A stretch of DNA of 32,012 nt from Kineosporia sp. R_H_3 (GCF_002198675.1 NZ_MWLL01000073.1:1-32012); one strand, 5' to 3'; shown: positions 21,972 through 30,288, numbered from the stretch's first letter. The notes: generated by a model not told the origin, from the letters alone. Translations and numbers: made by a program.

Positions 21972-22864
21972 GCGACAGCACGAGCCCGGACCCAGGCGCA
22001 GACCTCCGCACGCCGAGCCCGTTCGGACGACGACTGCGCTACTGGCGCGGGCTGCGCGGCCTGTCCCAGCTCGACCTGGCCGTGGCCGCCGGGACGACGC
22101 CACGCCACGTCTCCTTCGTCGAGACCGGCCGCTCACGGCCCGGCGCTGACCTCGTCCTGCGCCTCGCCGACGTCCTCGCGGTACCCGTCCGGGAACGCAA
22201 CGACCTCCTGACCTCGGCCGGCTGCGCACCGGCCTACCCGACCCGCCACCTCGACGACCCCGCCATGGCCGCCGTCCGCGACGTCCTGGCCCGGGTCCTC
22301 GAGCGGCACGAGCCCTACCCCGGGTGGGTGATCGGCCGTGGCCTGCGGTTCCTCGCCGCGAACCGTGCCGCGCACACGCTGTTCCCCGGCCTGACCGACC
22401 TCAGCCCGGCGCAGGTCGTGGACCTGTGGTTCGGCGAGGGCCCCTACCGGGACCGGGTCGAGAACTGGCGCGACGTCGTCCGCGCCACCTTGACCACCCT
22501 GCGCAGGGAGGCGTTCCTCACCGGCGACCGGGACGTTGTCGCGCTGCTCGGACGGGCGCAGGATCTCGCCGGCAGCCTCGGGACGTCGAGCGGCACCGGG
22601 GACGGGGAAGGCTCGCACAGCACGGACGGCGACCTGCCCGTGACATGTCCCGTTCTGCTCGTCGGAGGCCGCCGGGTGCGAACCGTCTCGACCGTCATGC
22701 GGTTCGACGCCGCGGCGGAGGTCACCACGTCCGAGCTAGATGTCGAGCTCATGTTCCCCGCGGACCCGGACAGCGATGCCGCCCTCCGGGAGCTCACGGC
22801 CGCACCCCGATCGAACGGCGCGGCCCCGGTCAGGGCCAGTCACGCAGCGCCCGAAGTCTTCTGA
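21968..22864 (+). CDS. XRE-family regulator with MmyB-like ligand domain
   Basis: This 298-residue protein has an N-terminal XRE helix-turn-helix (about residues 18-75: FGRRLRYWRGLRGLSQLDLAVAAG, then HVSFVETGRSRPGADLVLRLADVL). The C-terminal PAS-like MmyB domain includes PYPGWVIGRGLRFLAANRAAHTLF and VDLWFGEGPYRDRVENW. MmyB-type regulators bind fatty acids or related ligands in that pocket. It is coupled to the upstream SRPBCC gene by ATGA, so lipid or hydrophobic ligand sensing would suit both. A perfect palindrome follows at 22881-22902. Confidence 0.9.
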   Translation: MSDSTSPDPGADLRTPSPFGRRLRYWRGLRGLSQLDLAVAAGTTPRHVSFVETGRSRPGADLVLRLADVLAVPVRERNDLLTSAGCAPAYPTRHLDDPAMAAVRDVLARVLERHEPYPGWVIGRGLRFLAANRAAHTLFPGLTDLSPAQVVDLWFGEGPYRDRVENWRDVVRATLTTLRREAFLTGDRDVVALLGRAQDLAGSLGTSSGTGDGEGSHSTDGDLPVTCPVLLVGGRRVRTVSTVMRFDAAAEVTTSELDVELMFPADPDSDAALRELTAAPRSNGAAPVRASHAAPEVF

Positions 22865-22880
22865 CGCTCCCTGACGTATC

Positions 22881-22902
22881 GCGAGGGCCGGCCGGCCCTC
22901 GC
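22881..22902 (+). terminator. Perfect 22-bp palindrome after XRE gene
   Basis: GCGAGGGCCGG (22881-22891) is followed directly by its reverse complement to 22902. It lies 16 nt after the stop codon of the XRE regulator, the expected place for a terminator. With no loop bases and no T tract it could equally be a protein-binding site near the island's right end. Confidence 0.5.
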
Positions 22903-23043
22903 TCCCGCCCAGACAGCTATCGCGCGGATGGACATTGAGCGGGCTCTCGTGACGGGCCGTGCCGACGCGTCCGGCCGACCTGCGAGGACGCCACCGGTTG
23001 TCGCCCGATCCGACGAGACTGCGAACCGACTGCTAACGCCTCG

Positions 23044-23065
23044 GTTATCACCACGTTCGCAGCCG
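23044..23065 (+). repeat. 22-bp subterminal repeat, right copy
   Basis: It matches 332-353 at 19 of 22 positions, same orientation. It lies 64 bp inside the right att copy. Its GTTCGCAG (23055-23062) is inverted relative to CTGCGAAC (23019-23026), so this end also carries a local inverted pair. Integrase arm sites often have this kind of arrangement. Confidence 0.4.
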
Positions 23066-23078
23066 TCTCACAAAGCGA

Positions 23079-23114
23079 GACCAGCGGTCCACCGTTTCGG
23101 TGAAACCGCTGGTC
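23079..23114 (-). terminator. Strong hairpin downstream of tRNA-Lys
   Basis: Outer arms GACCAGCGGT (23079-23088) and ACCGCTGGTC (23105-23114) enclose inner arms CACCG/CGGTG around a TTT loop. It lies 15 bp beyond the tRNA 3' end on the minus strand and inside the island boundary. The element may therefore supply the terminator that its insertion displaced. Confidence 0.6.
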
Positions 23115-23128
23115 AGAGTCTTGCCAGG

Positions 23129-23204
<76 letters not shown>

Positions 23205-23267
23205 GAACGCTCGACGAGGTTATCAGGGGCCGGGCCGCGGAGTGAAATCGGTTCCCCGGGGCTGCCG

Positions 23268-23501
23268 TCACCACGCTGTCTGCGGCTCCGGCTCGCCGGC
23301 GAGCAGCTCGTCGGAGTGCGGGCCGTGGGGCATCGAGAGGTCCATGACGAGGGTCAGCGGGAGGTGGCCGTCGAGCCATCGCATGGCGAGCGGGCGGAGC
23401 CGGGCCGGGTCGGGCAGCAGGAGGTCGCAGGCGCGCTCGTGGGCCAGCCACGACGCCGTGCGCACCGTCTCCACCGTCTGCGCGAAGTCGCCTCGCATCA
23501 C
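23268..23501 (-). CDS. Small hypothetical protein
   Basis: This frame of up to 77 residues has reasonable protein character: FAQTVETVRTASWLAHERACDLLLP, then RWLDGHLPLTLVMDLSMPHGP. I do not recognise a domain. It lies between the tRNA and the pyruvate phosphate dikinase gene and reads in their direction. GTG 23501 or ATG 23498 are possible starts, with AGGACGG some 12 nt upstream, a poor ribosome binding site. If it is not a gene, the stretch 23205-23754 is non-coding apart from the terminator at 23684-23732. Confidence 0.45.
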   Translation of the reverse strand: MMRGDFAQTVETVRTASWLAHERACDLLLPDPARLRPLAMRWLDGHLPLTLVMDLSMPHGPHSDELLAGEPEPQTAW

Positions 23502-23683
23502 CGGTCACCGTCCTGTCCGCCGGCACGGGCCCGAGTCCCGTGCTCGGCGTGGATGTCGACGTGTGCAGGAGGGCACTTGACGGGACCGTCACCCGAAGGG
23601 ACGTGCTCAGGGGCCGGGGTTCACCCGGGTGCGCGGTCCGGCGACGGGCTGTGACCGCGTTGCGACGGACCGGGCGCGGGCGG

Positions 23684-23732
23684 ACGGCGGCCCCGCGCAG
23701 GGACTCCACCTGCCCCCGCGCGGGGCCGCCGT
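23684..23732 (-). terminator. Terminator hairpin of pyruvate phosphate dikinase gene
   Basis: The 15-bp arms (23684-23698 and 23718-23732) are perfectly complementary and enclose a small CAGG/CCTG inner pair. The structure starts 22 nt past the stop codon at 23755. It is the strongest hairpin I saw in the window. Confidence 0.7.
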
Positions 23733-23754
23733 GCTCGTGGGCCGCCCGGCCCGC

Positions 23755-26619
23755 TCAGCGGGTGTCGCTGGCCACCTGGGTGCTGCCGAGGATGCTCGCC
23801 CGGCCGGCCTCGAGGCGGGCGACGGGCACCCGGAACGGCGAGCAGGAGACGTAGTCGATGGCGATGGACTCGAAGAAGTGGATCGAGTCCGGGTCACCGC
23901 CGTGCTCGCCGCAGACACCCACGGTGAGGTCGGGCTTGACCTCCTTGCCCTCCCAGGCCGCGATCCCGACGACCCGCCCGACGCCGGCGACGTCGATCGA
24001 CTCGAACGGGCTCACCGAGAAGATCCCGTGCTCCATGTACTGCGGGAAGAACGCGGCCTCGACGTCGTCGCGGCTGAAGCCCCACACGGTCTGGGTCATG
24101 TCGTTCGTGCCGAACGAGAAGAAGTCGGCCTCCTCGGCGATCTGCGCCGCCGTCATCGCGGCCCGCGGCAGCTCGATCATCGTGCCGATCGGGATGTGCA
24201 GGTCGACACCGGTCTCGGTGGCGACCCGGGCGAGCGTCTTCTCCGACTCGTGCCGGATGACGACGAGCTCCTCGACGGTCGCGATGAGCGGCACCATGAT
24301 CTCCGGCCGCGGGTCCTTGCCGGCCTTCTTCAGCCGCGCGGACGCCTCGGCGATCGCCTGCACCTGCAGCTGGAACAGGTCCGGGACGACGAGACCGAGC
24401 CGGACGCCGCGGGTGCCGAGCATCGGGTTCTGCTCGTGCAGGCGCTGCACCTGGCGCAGCAGCTCCTCGGCCTCCGCGTCCCGCTTCCCGAGCGCCTCGG
24501 CGACGGCGACCTTGACGGACAGGGTCGTGAAGTCGGGGAGGAACTCGTGCAGCGGCGGGTCGAGCAGCCGGATGACGACCGGCAGGCCGTCCATCGCCTC
24601 GAGGATCCCGACGAAGTCCTCGCGCTGCAGGGGGAGCAGCTCCTGGAGGGCCGCGTTCCGGGCGTCCGGCGTCCGGGCCAGGATGAGTCGCTCGACGATG
24701 CCGCGCCGGGAGCCGAGGAACATGTGCTCGGTGCGGCACAGCCCCACGCCGGAGGCGCCGAAGCCGCGCGCCTTCGCCGCGTCGTCCGGGGTGTCGGCGT
24801 TGGCCCGCACGCCCATCCGGCGCCGCGCGTCCGCGTGGTCCATGATCCGCTGGACGGCGTCGAGCAGCTCGTGCTCGTCGGCGTCGATCCGGCCGTCGAG
24901 GGTCTCGCCGCGGAGCACCTCGGCGACGGGGGAGGGGGACACCGGGACGGCGCCGAGGTAGACCTCGCCGTTCGTGCCGTCGATGGAGATGACGTCGCCC
25001 TCGGCGAAGCGCCGGCCGTCGGTCGTCGTCACCTCGTGGTGCTTCGGGTCGACGCGCAGGGCCTCGACGCCGACGACGCACGTGCGGCCCATGCCGCGCG
25101 CGACGACGGCCGCGTGGGACGTCTTGCCGCCGCGGCTGGTGAGGACGCCACGGGAGGCGACCATGCCGCCGAGGTCGTCGGGGTTGGTCTCGCGGCGCAC
25201 GAGGATGACGTCGTCGCCGTTCGCCGCCCACTCGATCGCCGTCTCGGACGTGAACGCCGCCCTGCCGACGGCGGCACCGGGGCTCGCCGCCATGCCGGTG
25301 GCGAGCAGCGTCCGGTCCGCCTTCGGGTCGAACTGGGGGAACATCAGCTTGGCGAGCTGGTGACCGTTGACCCGGGTCACCGCGGTGTCCATGTCGATGA
25401 CGCCCTCGTCGACGAGCTGGACGGCGATCCGGAAGGCCGCGGCCGCCGTCCGCTTCCCGACGCGGGTCTGGAGCATCCAGAGCCGCCCGCGCTCGATGGT
25501 GAACTCGATGTCGCACAGGTCCTTGTAGTGGCTCTCGAGCACGTGCATGATCCGCTGCAGCTCGGTGTGCGAGGCCGGGTCGATGCGCGCGAGGTCGTCG
25601 AGGCTCAGGGTGTTGCGGATGCCGGCGACGACGTCCTCGCCCTGCGCCTTCTCGAGGTAGTCGCCGTACGAGCCGGGGCGGCCGCTCGCGGGGTCGCGGG
25701 TGAAGGCGACGCCGGTGCCGGAGTTGTCGCCGAGGTTGCCGAAGACCATCGCCATGACGTTGACGGCGGTGCCGAGGTCGTCCGGGATCTTCTCCTGGCG
25801 GCGGTAGAGCCGGGCGCGGTCGGTGTTCCACGACCGGAAGACCGCGAGCACGGCCATGGACAGCTGCTCGCGCGGGTCCTGCGGGAAGTCGCGGCCGGTC
25901 TCGGCGCGGACGACGTCCTTGTACTCCGCGACGAGCGCGCGCAGGTCGTCGGCGTCCAGCGAGAGGTCGTTCGTCGAGCCGTGCGCGGCCTTCTTCGCGT
26001 CGAGGCGCTCCTCGAAGCGGGCGCCGTCGATGCCGAGGACGGTCTTGCCGAACATCTGGACGAGCCGGCGGTAGGAGTCCCACGCGAAGCGCGGGTCGCC
26101 GGAGTGGGTCGCGAGGCCCTCGACGGAGGCGTCGTTGAGCCCCACGTTGAGGACGGTCTCCATCATCCCGGGCATCGAGAACTTGGCCCCGGAGCGCACC
26201 GAGAGCAGCAGCGGGTCGTCGGCGTCGCCGAGGGTGCGGCCGAGCCGCGACTCCATCCGGGAGAGGTGCTCCTCCATCTGGACGGCGAGCTCGGTCGGCT
26301 CCTCGTCGTGGAGGAGGAACCAGCGGCAGGCGTCGGTCGTGATCGTGAACCCGGGCGGGACGGGCAGCCCGAGGTTCGTCATCTCGGCGAGGTTCGCGCC
26401 CTTGCCGCCGAGGAGGTCCTTGAGGTCCTTGTTGCCGTCGGCGAAGTCGAAGACGAACGTGCCGGAACCGGTCGGCGCGTCCGGGCGCGTGGTCACGGTC
26501 GCCGCGACGGGGGACTGCTGGGTGGTCGAGGTCTGCACCCCGAGCGTGTCGGTGGACAGGGCGTTCGGCTCGTCAGGGCCGGGCTCGGCGGCTCGGGTCT
26601 CGGGATGTGTTGTCGGCAT
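23755..26619 (-). CDS. ppdK: Pyruvate, phosphate dikinase
   Basis: This 954-residue enzyme interconverts pyruvate, ATP and phosphate with phosphoenolpyruvate, AMP and pyrophosphate in the cytoplasm. The ATP-grasp domain begins FDFADGNKDLKDLLGGKGANLAEMTNLGLPVPPG. The central phosphohistidine segment is GGKTSHAAVVARGMGRTCVVG. The C-terminal PEP-utilising barrel includes SFGTNDMTQTVWGFSRDD and the catalytic CGEHGGDP. ATG 26619 has GGAGG about 7 nt upstream and adds some 60 Thr/Pro-rich residues before the usual start of the family. The gene is monocistronic and ends at a strong hairpin. In actinomycetes the enzyme is typical of pyrophosphate-linked glycolysis or gluconeogenesis. Confidence 0.96.
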   Translation of the reverse strand: MPTTHPETRAAEPGPDEPNALSTDTLGVQTSTTQQSPVAATVTTRPDAPTGSGTFVFDFADGNKDLKDLLGGKGANLAEMTNLGLPVPPGFTITTDACRWFLLHDEEPTELAVQMEEHLSRMESRLGRTLGDADDPLLLSVRSGAKFSMPGMMETVLNVGLNDASVEGLATHSGDPRFAWDSYRRLVQMFGKTVLGIDGARFEERLDAKKAAHGSTNDLSLDADDLRALVAEYKDVVRAETGRDFPQDPREQLSMAVLAVFRSWNTDRARLYRRQEKIPDDLGTAVNVMAMVFGNLGDNSGTGVAFTRDPASGRPGSYGDYLEKAQGEDVVAGIRNTLSLDDLARIDPASHTELQRIMHVLESHYKDLCDIEFTIERGRLWMLQTRVGKRTAAAAFRIAVQLVDEGVIDMDTAVTRVNGHQLAKLMFPQFDPKADRTLLATGMAASPGAAVGRAAFTSETAIEWAANGDDVILVRRETNPDDLGGMVASRGVLTSRGGKTSHAAVVARGMGRTCVVGVEALRVDPKHHEVTTTDGRRFAEGDVISIDGTNGEVYLGAVPVSPSPVAEVLRGETLDGRIDADEHELLDAVQRIMDHADARRRMGVRANADTPDDAAKARGFGASGVGLCRTEHMFLGSRRGIVERLILARTPDARNAALQELLPLQREDFVGILEAMDGLPVVIRLLDPPLHEFLPDFTTLSVKVAVAEALGKRDAEAEELLRQVQRLHEQNPMLGTRGVRLGLVVPDLFQLQVQAIAEASARLKKAGKDPRPEIMVPLIATVEELVVIRHESEKTLARVATETGVDLHIPIGTMIELPRAAMTAAQIAEEADFFSFGTNDMTQTVWGFSRDDVEAAFFPQYMEHGIFSVSPFESIDVAGVGRVVGIAAWEGKEVKPDLTVGVCGEHGGDPDSIHFFESIAIDYVSCSPFRVPVARLEAGRASILGSTQVASDTR

Positions 26620-26728
26620 CGTTGCCTCCTCGGCGGACGTCCGGGTTTCCCGGCGCAGGTCCACCCTCGCCCTCCTCGACCGGCCCATCGTGGGACCAAG
26701 GGCTCACAGGTGCACGTCCGTGCGTATG

Positions 26729-26770
26729 CGGACGGCGGCCGGACGGCGGTCGGACGGCGGCCGGACGGGC
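26729..26770 (+). repeat. 11-bp tandem repeat, about 3.7 units
   Basis: CGGACGGCGGC / CGGACGGCGGT / CGGACGGCGGC (26729-26761) is followed by a partial fourth unit. It lies in the roughly 250-bp non-coding region between the divergent pyruvate phosphate dikinase gene and the SRPBCC gene at 26873. It may be simple slippage in GC-rich DNA or a cluster of binding sites. Confidence 0.6.
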
Positions 26771-26872
26771 CCCCGACGGCGGCTCGCCGGGCGCATGCCG
26801 GGCCGCGGCCGCGGGCAGTGGAGGCGCAGCAGCCGCGGCGAGCACGTCGCGGCGCTCCATGAGGGAGTCCCC

Positions 26873-27370
26873 ATGATCGAGGTCAGCCGCCGCGTGCACG
26901 CAGGTCCGGAGGCCGTGTGGCGCGTCCTCGCGGACGGCTGGACGTACCCGTCGTGGGTCGTCGGGGCGTCCCGGATGCGCGCCGTCGACCCGGCGTGGCC
27001 GCGCGCCGGCGCCGAGCTGCACCACTCCGCAGGGGCCTGGCCGCTGCTGCTCAGCGACACGACGTCCGTCGTCGAGGCGGTGCCGGGGCGCCGGCTCGTC
27101 CTGCAGGCCCGGGGCTGGCCCGTCGGCGAGGCCCGGGTCGACATCCGGGTCGACCCGGACGCCGCGGGGTGCGTCGTGACGATCGTCGAGGACGCCACCC
27201 ACGGCGTCGCGCGGCTCGTCCCGGCCCGTGCCCGGCAGCTCCTGATGGGCGCCCGGAACACCGAGACGCTCAAGCGGCTCGCCCTGCTCGCCGAGGCCCA
27301 CGGGCACCCGTCCGAGGACGACGACGCCGCCGGCGGCGGCCCCGAGAGGTCCGAGATCCACGAGTCGTGA
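26873..27370 (+). CDS. SRPBCC family protein
   Basis: This 165-residue START-like protein begins EVSRRVHAGPEAVWRVLADGWTYPSWVVGASRMRAVDPAWP. It continues with strands around LLLSDTTSVVEAVPGRRLVLQARGWPVGEARV, then a long helix (ARQLLMGARNTETLKRLALLAEAH). The pattern is that of SRPBCC proteins encoded beside CrtI-like oxidoreductases in actinobacteria, and such an oxidoreductase gene lies convergent to it 21 bp downstream. ATG 26873 has GAGGGA 6 nt upstream. The ligand is unknown. Confidence 0.85.
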   Translation: MIEVSRRVHAGPEAVWRVLADGWTYPSWVVGASRMRAVDPAWPRAGAELHHSAGAWPLLLSDTTSVVEAVPGRRLVLQARGWPVGEARVDIRVDPDAAGCVVTIVEDATHGVARLVPARARQLLMGARNTETLKRLALLAEAHGHPSEDDDAAGGGPERSEIHES

Positions 27371-27391
27371 CCCGCGCGCCCGGGGGCCGCG

Positions 27392-29002
27392 CTACGGGAG
27401 CGGGTGCCCGGGGGTCCGCTGGACGCGGCGCTGGGCCGCGACGAGGAGGCGGTCCCGCAGGCCGCCGAGCCCGGTCGACCGCAGAGCCGCCTGCGCCGCG
27501 ATCCAGCCCGCCGCACCGTGCACGCCGCCGCCCGGGTGCGCCGAGGCGGACGCGAGGTAGAGGTTGCGGACGACGGTCTCCGAGCGGCCCAGCCCGGGCA
27601 CCGGGCGCAGGACGAGCTGCTGGTGCAGCTGCGCCGTCCCGCCGTTGAGCGAGCCGTCGACGAGCGACGCGTCACCCTCCTGCAGGTCGGCCGGGGTCTG
27701 CACCCAGCGGTGCCGGACGACGTCCCGGAACCCGGGCGCGTGCGCCTCGAGCAGGTCGTCCATGCGCGCGGCGAGCGCGTACGCGGCCTCCCGGGTCGGG
27801 CGGCCCTTCGGCAGGTGGCTGTAGGCCCAGAGCGCCTCCCCGCCGGCCGGGGCCCGGGTCGGGTCGGCCGTGGCCATCTGCCCGACGAGCACGAACGTGT
27901 GCTCGCTCGGCCGCCCGACGGCCAGGGACGACGACCACAGGGCGAGCTCTTCGGCGTCCGCGCCGAGGTGCACCGTCCCGGCCTGGGCCGCACCCTCGGC
28001 CCGCCACGGCACCGGGCCGTCGAGCGCCCAGTTCACCTTGACCGTCGGGCTGTCGCGCTCGAAGCGCGCGAGGTCCCGCACCAGGCCGGGCGGCAGGTGG
28101 TCGGTCCCGACGAGCCCGCCGAGGAGCGTCGGCGCGTCGACGTCCGCGACGACGGCCCGCCGCGCCCGGACGGCGAGCCCGCCCGCCGTCCGGACGCCCA
28201 CCGCGCGGCCGCCGGCCACGAGGATCCGGTCGACCCGTTCGCCGGTGCGGATCTGCGCGCCGTGCGCCCGGGCGCGGGCGGCGAGGGCCTCGGCGAGCCG
28301 GCCCGCACCGCCCTCGGGGACCGGGAAGCCGACGTCCTGGCCGAGCATCGTCAGCAGCCAGCCGAAGACGCCGCTCATCGGGGCGACGGCCGGCACGTCG
28401 CTGTGCATCGCGTTGCCGGCCAGGAGCAGCCGCCCGCCCTGGCCGCCGAAGAGCTCCTCGCCGAGCCGGTGGACCGGCAGGAGCATCTGCCGGAGGGTGC
28501 GCAGCAGCTCGTCGGGTCCGAGCCGGGCGGCCAGCCGGGCGCCGGCCCGGACGGGCGGGAAGGGCGAGAAGAGCGCGTCGAGCAGCGGGTCCCGCAGCCG
28601 CTCCCACTGGTCGACCAGCCGCAGCCAGGTCTCGCCGTCACCCGGGTGCTCGGCGTCGAGGCCCTTCGCGGTGTCCTCGGCGTCCCGGTGCAGCACGTGC
28701 GCCCGCTCCGCCCCGGGACGTTCCAGGTGCGCGAGGACGGCGGGCGCGTGCGCCCAGCGCAGGCCGTGGTCCTCCAGACCCAGCCGGCGGATGACGCCCG
28801 ACCCGGCCGCGAGCGGGTAGAAGGAGCTGTAGAGGTCGTGGACGTACCCGGGGACGATCTCCGCGGACGCCACGGCGCCGCCCACCGCGGGCGCCGCCTC
28901 GAGGACGACGGTGTCCCAGCCCGCCTCGGCGAGCGCGTTCGCTGCGACGAGCCCGTTCGGTCCGGCACCGATGACCACCGCGTCGCACGTGAGCTGCTCC
29001 AT
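27392..29002 (-). CDS. NAD(P)/FAD-dependent oxidoreductase, CrtI/PYROXD2-like
   Basis: This 536-residue flavoprotein starts with the dinucleotide motif VVIGAGPNGLVAANALAEAGWDTVVLEAAPAVGG. It ends with the phytoene-desaturase-type segment LYLASASAHPGGGVHGAAGW. The middle has PSPTVKVNWALDGPV-like substrate-domain strands (DSPTVKVNWALDG). No other carotenoid gene is nearby, so phytoene desaturation is unlikely and the substrate is unknown. ATG 29002 has GAGGAC 5 nt upstream. The frame continues upstream to 29491 in Arg/Gly-rich sequence that is not protein-like. It converges with the SRPBCC gene ending at 27370, and such pairs may act together on a lipid. Confidence 0.88.
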   Translation of the reverse strand: MEQLTCDAVVIGAGPNGLVAANALAEAGWDTVVLEAAPAVGGAVASAEIVPGYVHDLYSSFYPLAAGSGVIRRLGLEDHGLRWAHAPAVLAHLERPGAERAHVLHRDAEDTAKGLDAEHPGDGETWLRLVDQWERLRDPLLDALFSPFPPVRAGARLAARLGPDELLRTLRQMLLPVHRLGEELFGGQGGRLLLAGNAMHSDVPAVAPMSGVFGWLLTMLGQDVGFPVPEGGAGRLAEALAARARAHGAQIRTGERVDRILVAGGRAVGVRTAGGLAVRARRAVVADVDAPTLLGGLVGTDHLPPGLVRDLARFERDSPTVKVNWALDGPVPWRAEGAAQAGTVHLGADAEELALWSSSLAVGRPSEHTFVLVGQMATADPTRAPAGGEALWAYSHLPKGRPTREAAYALAARMDDLLEAHAPGFRDVVRHRWVQTPADLQEGDASLVDGSLNGGTAQLHQQLVLRPVPGLGRSETVVRNLYLASASAHPGGGVHGAAGWIAAQAALRSTGLGGLRDRLLVAAQRRVQRTPGHPLP

Positions 29003-29151
29003 GCCGTCCTCGTGCCCGCGGCGGACCCCCGTCACACCTGCGACGGGCCGGCGTGACGCGGGTCGCGCCCGGCGGCGACCGAGGTCCCGCCCCCGGCCCC
29101 CGGGCGGGGGCGAGAGTCGAAGGACCTGATGTCGCACCGAAGGACGTGGCC

Positions 29152-29463
29152 ATGCCCGTCGACGAGAGCCCCGCCGCCCGACCCGACCCCGACGCAGCGC
29201 CGCCGGACCCGCTCGTGCCCGAGCACCTCGCCGCCTGGTACCCGGGCGACCTCGAGCAGGCCCGCGCCGCGCACGCCGGCCACACGCCGTCCGGGCTGCC
29301 CGCCCACCGCGACCCGGCGCCGCACCCCGCCCCGGAGCACGAGGAGACCCCGGCCGAGGGCGGGGAGTTCCTCGCGTCCTGGTACGCCGGCGACCTCGGC
29401 GCCGCGGCCCGTGCCCGGCGCGACCACGACGAGGCCGTCCGCCAGGGCCGCACCTCGGGCTGA
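29152..29463 (+). CDS. Small hypothetical protein with duplicated WY-GDL motif
   Basis: This 103-residue acidic protein contains two similar segments. EHLAAWYPGDLEQARAAHAGH lies near residues 23-43 and EFLASWYAGDLGAAARARRDH near residues 72-92. Both have the form (E)xLA(A/S)WYxGDLxxAxxAxxxH. A His/Pro-rich linker separates them. I know no named family. ATG 29152 follows AAGGACG. The gene is divergent from the CrtI-like oxidoreductase and ends just before a strong hairpin. It may be a small stress or adaptor protein, but that is a guess. Confidence 0.65.
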   Translation: MPVDESPAARPDPDAAPPDPLVPEHLAAWYPGDLEQARAAHAGHTPSGLPAHRDPAPHPAPEHEETPAEGGEFLASWYAGDLGAAARARRDHDEAVRQGRTSG

Positions 29464-29478
29464 TCCGGGCACGAAGAA

Positions 29479-29520
29479 GCCCTGTTGCCAACCGCTCGGG
29501 GGTTCGGCTGGCAACAGGGC
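29479..29520. terminator. Bidirectional terminator hairpin
   Basis: The 12-bp arms GCCCTGTTGCCA (29479-29490) and TGGCAACAGGGC (29509-29520) enclose an 18-nt loop. They lie between convergent genes ending at 29463 (+) and 29620 (-). On the minus strand the hairpin is followed by TTCTTC, a modest T-rich tail. Confidence 0.75.
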
Positions 29521-29619
29521 GTCACCGATTACATCGGTCGGCGACCCCGGGCGTTACACCTCGAAGGGATGACTTCTGCGTTCACCCGTTCGGTGGAGCC
29601 CCTCGGGCTCCCCGGCGGC

Positions 29620-30288
29620 TCAGAGCGTGGCGAGGGCCGCACGCACCTGCGCGAGGTCGTCGACGACCGCGTGCACGCCGATCGCCGCGGCGTCGTGCCC
29701 CGGCTCGTCCCGCTGCCGGTGCCGGTCCACCCAGATCGTCGGCAGGTCGAGCGCCCGGCTGGTCCGGATGTCGTGGAACCAGCTCTGGGCCACGTGCACC
29801 CACGCCCCCGGGGCGGGCGCGAAGCTCGCGCCGAACCGGCGGAAGTGGGCGACGTCCGGCTTGTAGGCGCCGACGTCCTCGGCCGTGACGACGGCGTCGA
29901 ACGGGACGACGAGGCGGCGCTGGCTCTGCGCGATGAGGTCGCGGTCGCAGTTGGTGAGGATCGCGAGGTTCCAGCCGTCGGCGCGCAGCGTCGCCAGCGC
30001 CGCCCGGACGTCGGGGAAGACCGGCCAGTACGGCAGACCCGTCCCGAGCACGCCGGCGTCGTCGGGGAGCAGGTCCACGCCGGCGTCGGCGCAGGCCCGC
30101 CGCAGCGACTCCGCGAGCACGTCGGCGTACCGGGCCGTGGGGCGCTCGGTCTGGACGTCGGGCTCGTGCCGGCTGAAGCCCGCGAGGAGCTCCTCGCCCC
30201 GGCCGGGGAACAGCAGCTCGGCCCCGGTCCGGATGCCGTGCCGCCAGTCGACGAGGGTGCCGAAGCAGTCGAACGTGAGCCATCGCAT
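29620..30288 (-). CDS. HAD-superfamily hydrolase (haloacid dehalogenase type II-like)
   Basis: This 222-residue protein has the HAD motifs: nucleophile Asp7 in TFDCFGTLVDW, motif II Thr in AILTNCDR, and motif III Lys in GAYKPD. It ends with the strand and loop VHVAQSWFHDIRTSRALDLPTIWVDR. The last segment resembles type II haloacid dehalogenases (which cleave C-halogen bonds), although many such proteins are phosphatases. ATG 30288 is chosen because motif I must lie near the N-terminus; the frame continues upstream without protein character. It is monocistronic and followed by the terminator at 29479-29520. Confidence 0.88.
   Translation of the reverse strand: MRWLTFDCFGTLVDWRHGIRTGAELLFPGRGEELLAGFSRHEPDVQTERPTARYADVLAESLRRACADAGVDLLPDDAGVLGTGLPYWPVFPDVRAALATLRADGWNLAILTNCDRDLIAQSQRRLVVPFDAVVTAEDVGAYKPDVAHFRRFGASFAPAPGAWVHVAQSWFHDIRTSRALDLPTIWVDRHRQRDEPGHDAAAIGVHAVVDDLAQVRAALATL

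Noticed and set aside
23617-23627. GGGGTTCACC resembling the ECF -10 element
   Set aside because: No GGAA element lies at the right distance and no plus-strand gene follows.
26643-26660. CCGGGTTTCCCGG resembling the -10 palindrome of the ECF promoters
   Set aside because: It has an extra T and lacks a -35 element at 17-18 nt on either strand; it lies upstream of the dikinase gene.
26729-26770. CRISPR array
   Set aside because: The units are 11 bp, directly adjacent with no spacers, and there are no cas genes.
23629-26862. 1077-codon plus-strand frame opposite pyruvate phosphate dikinase
   Set aside because: It is Glu/Asp/Val-rich antisense to a gene with complete catalytic motifs.
27392-29002. 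Phytoene desaturase of a carotenoid cluster
   Set aside because: No crtB, crtE or lycopene-modifying gene is nearby, so only the broad CrtI-like family can be claimed.
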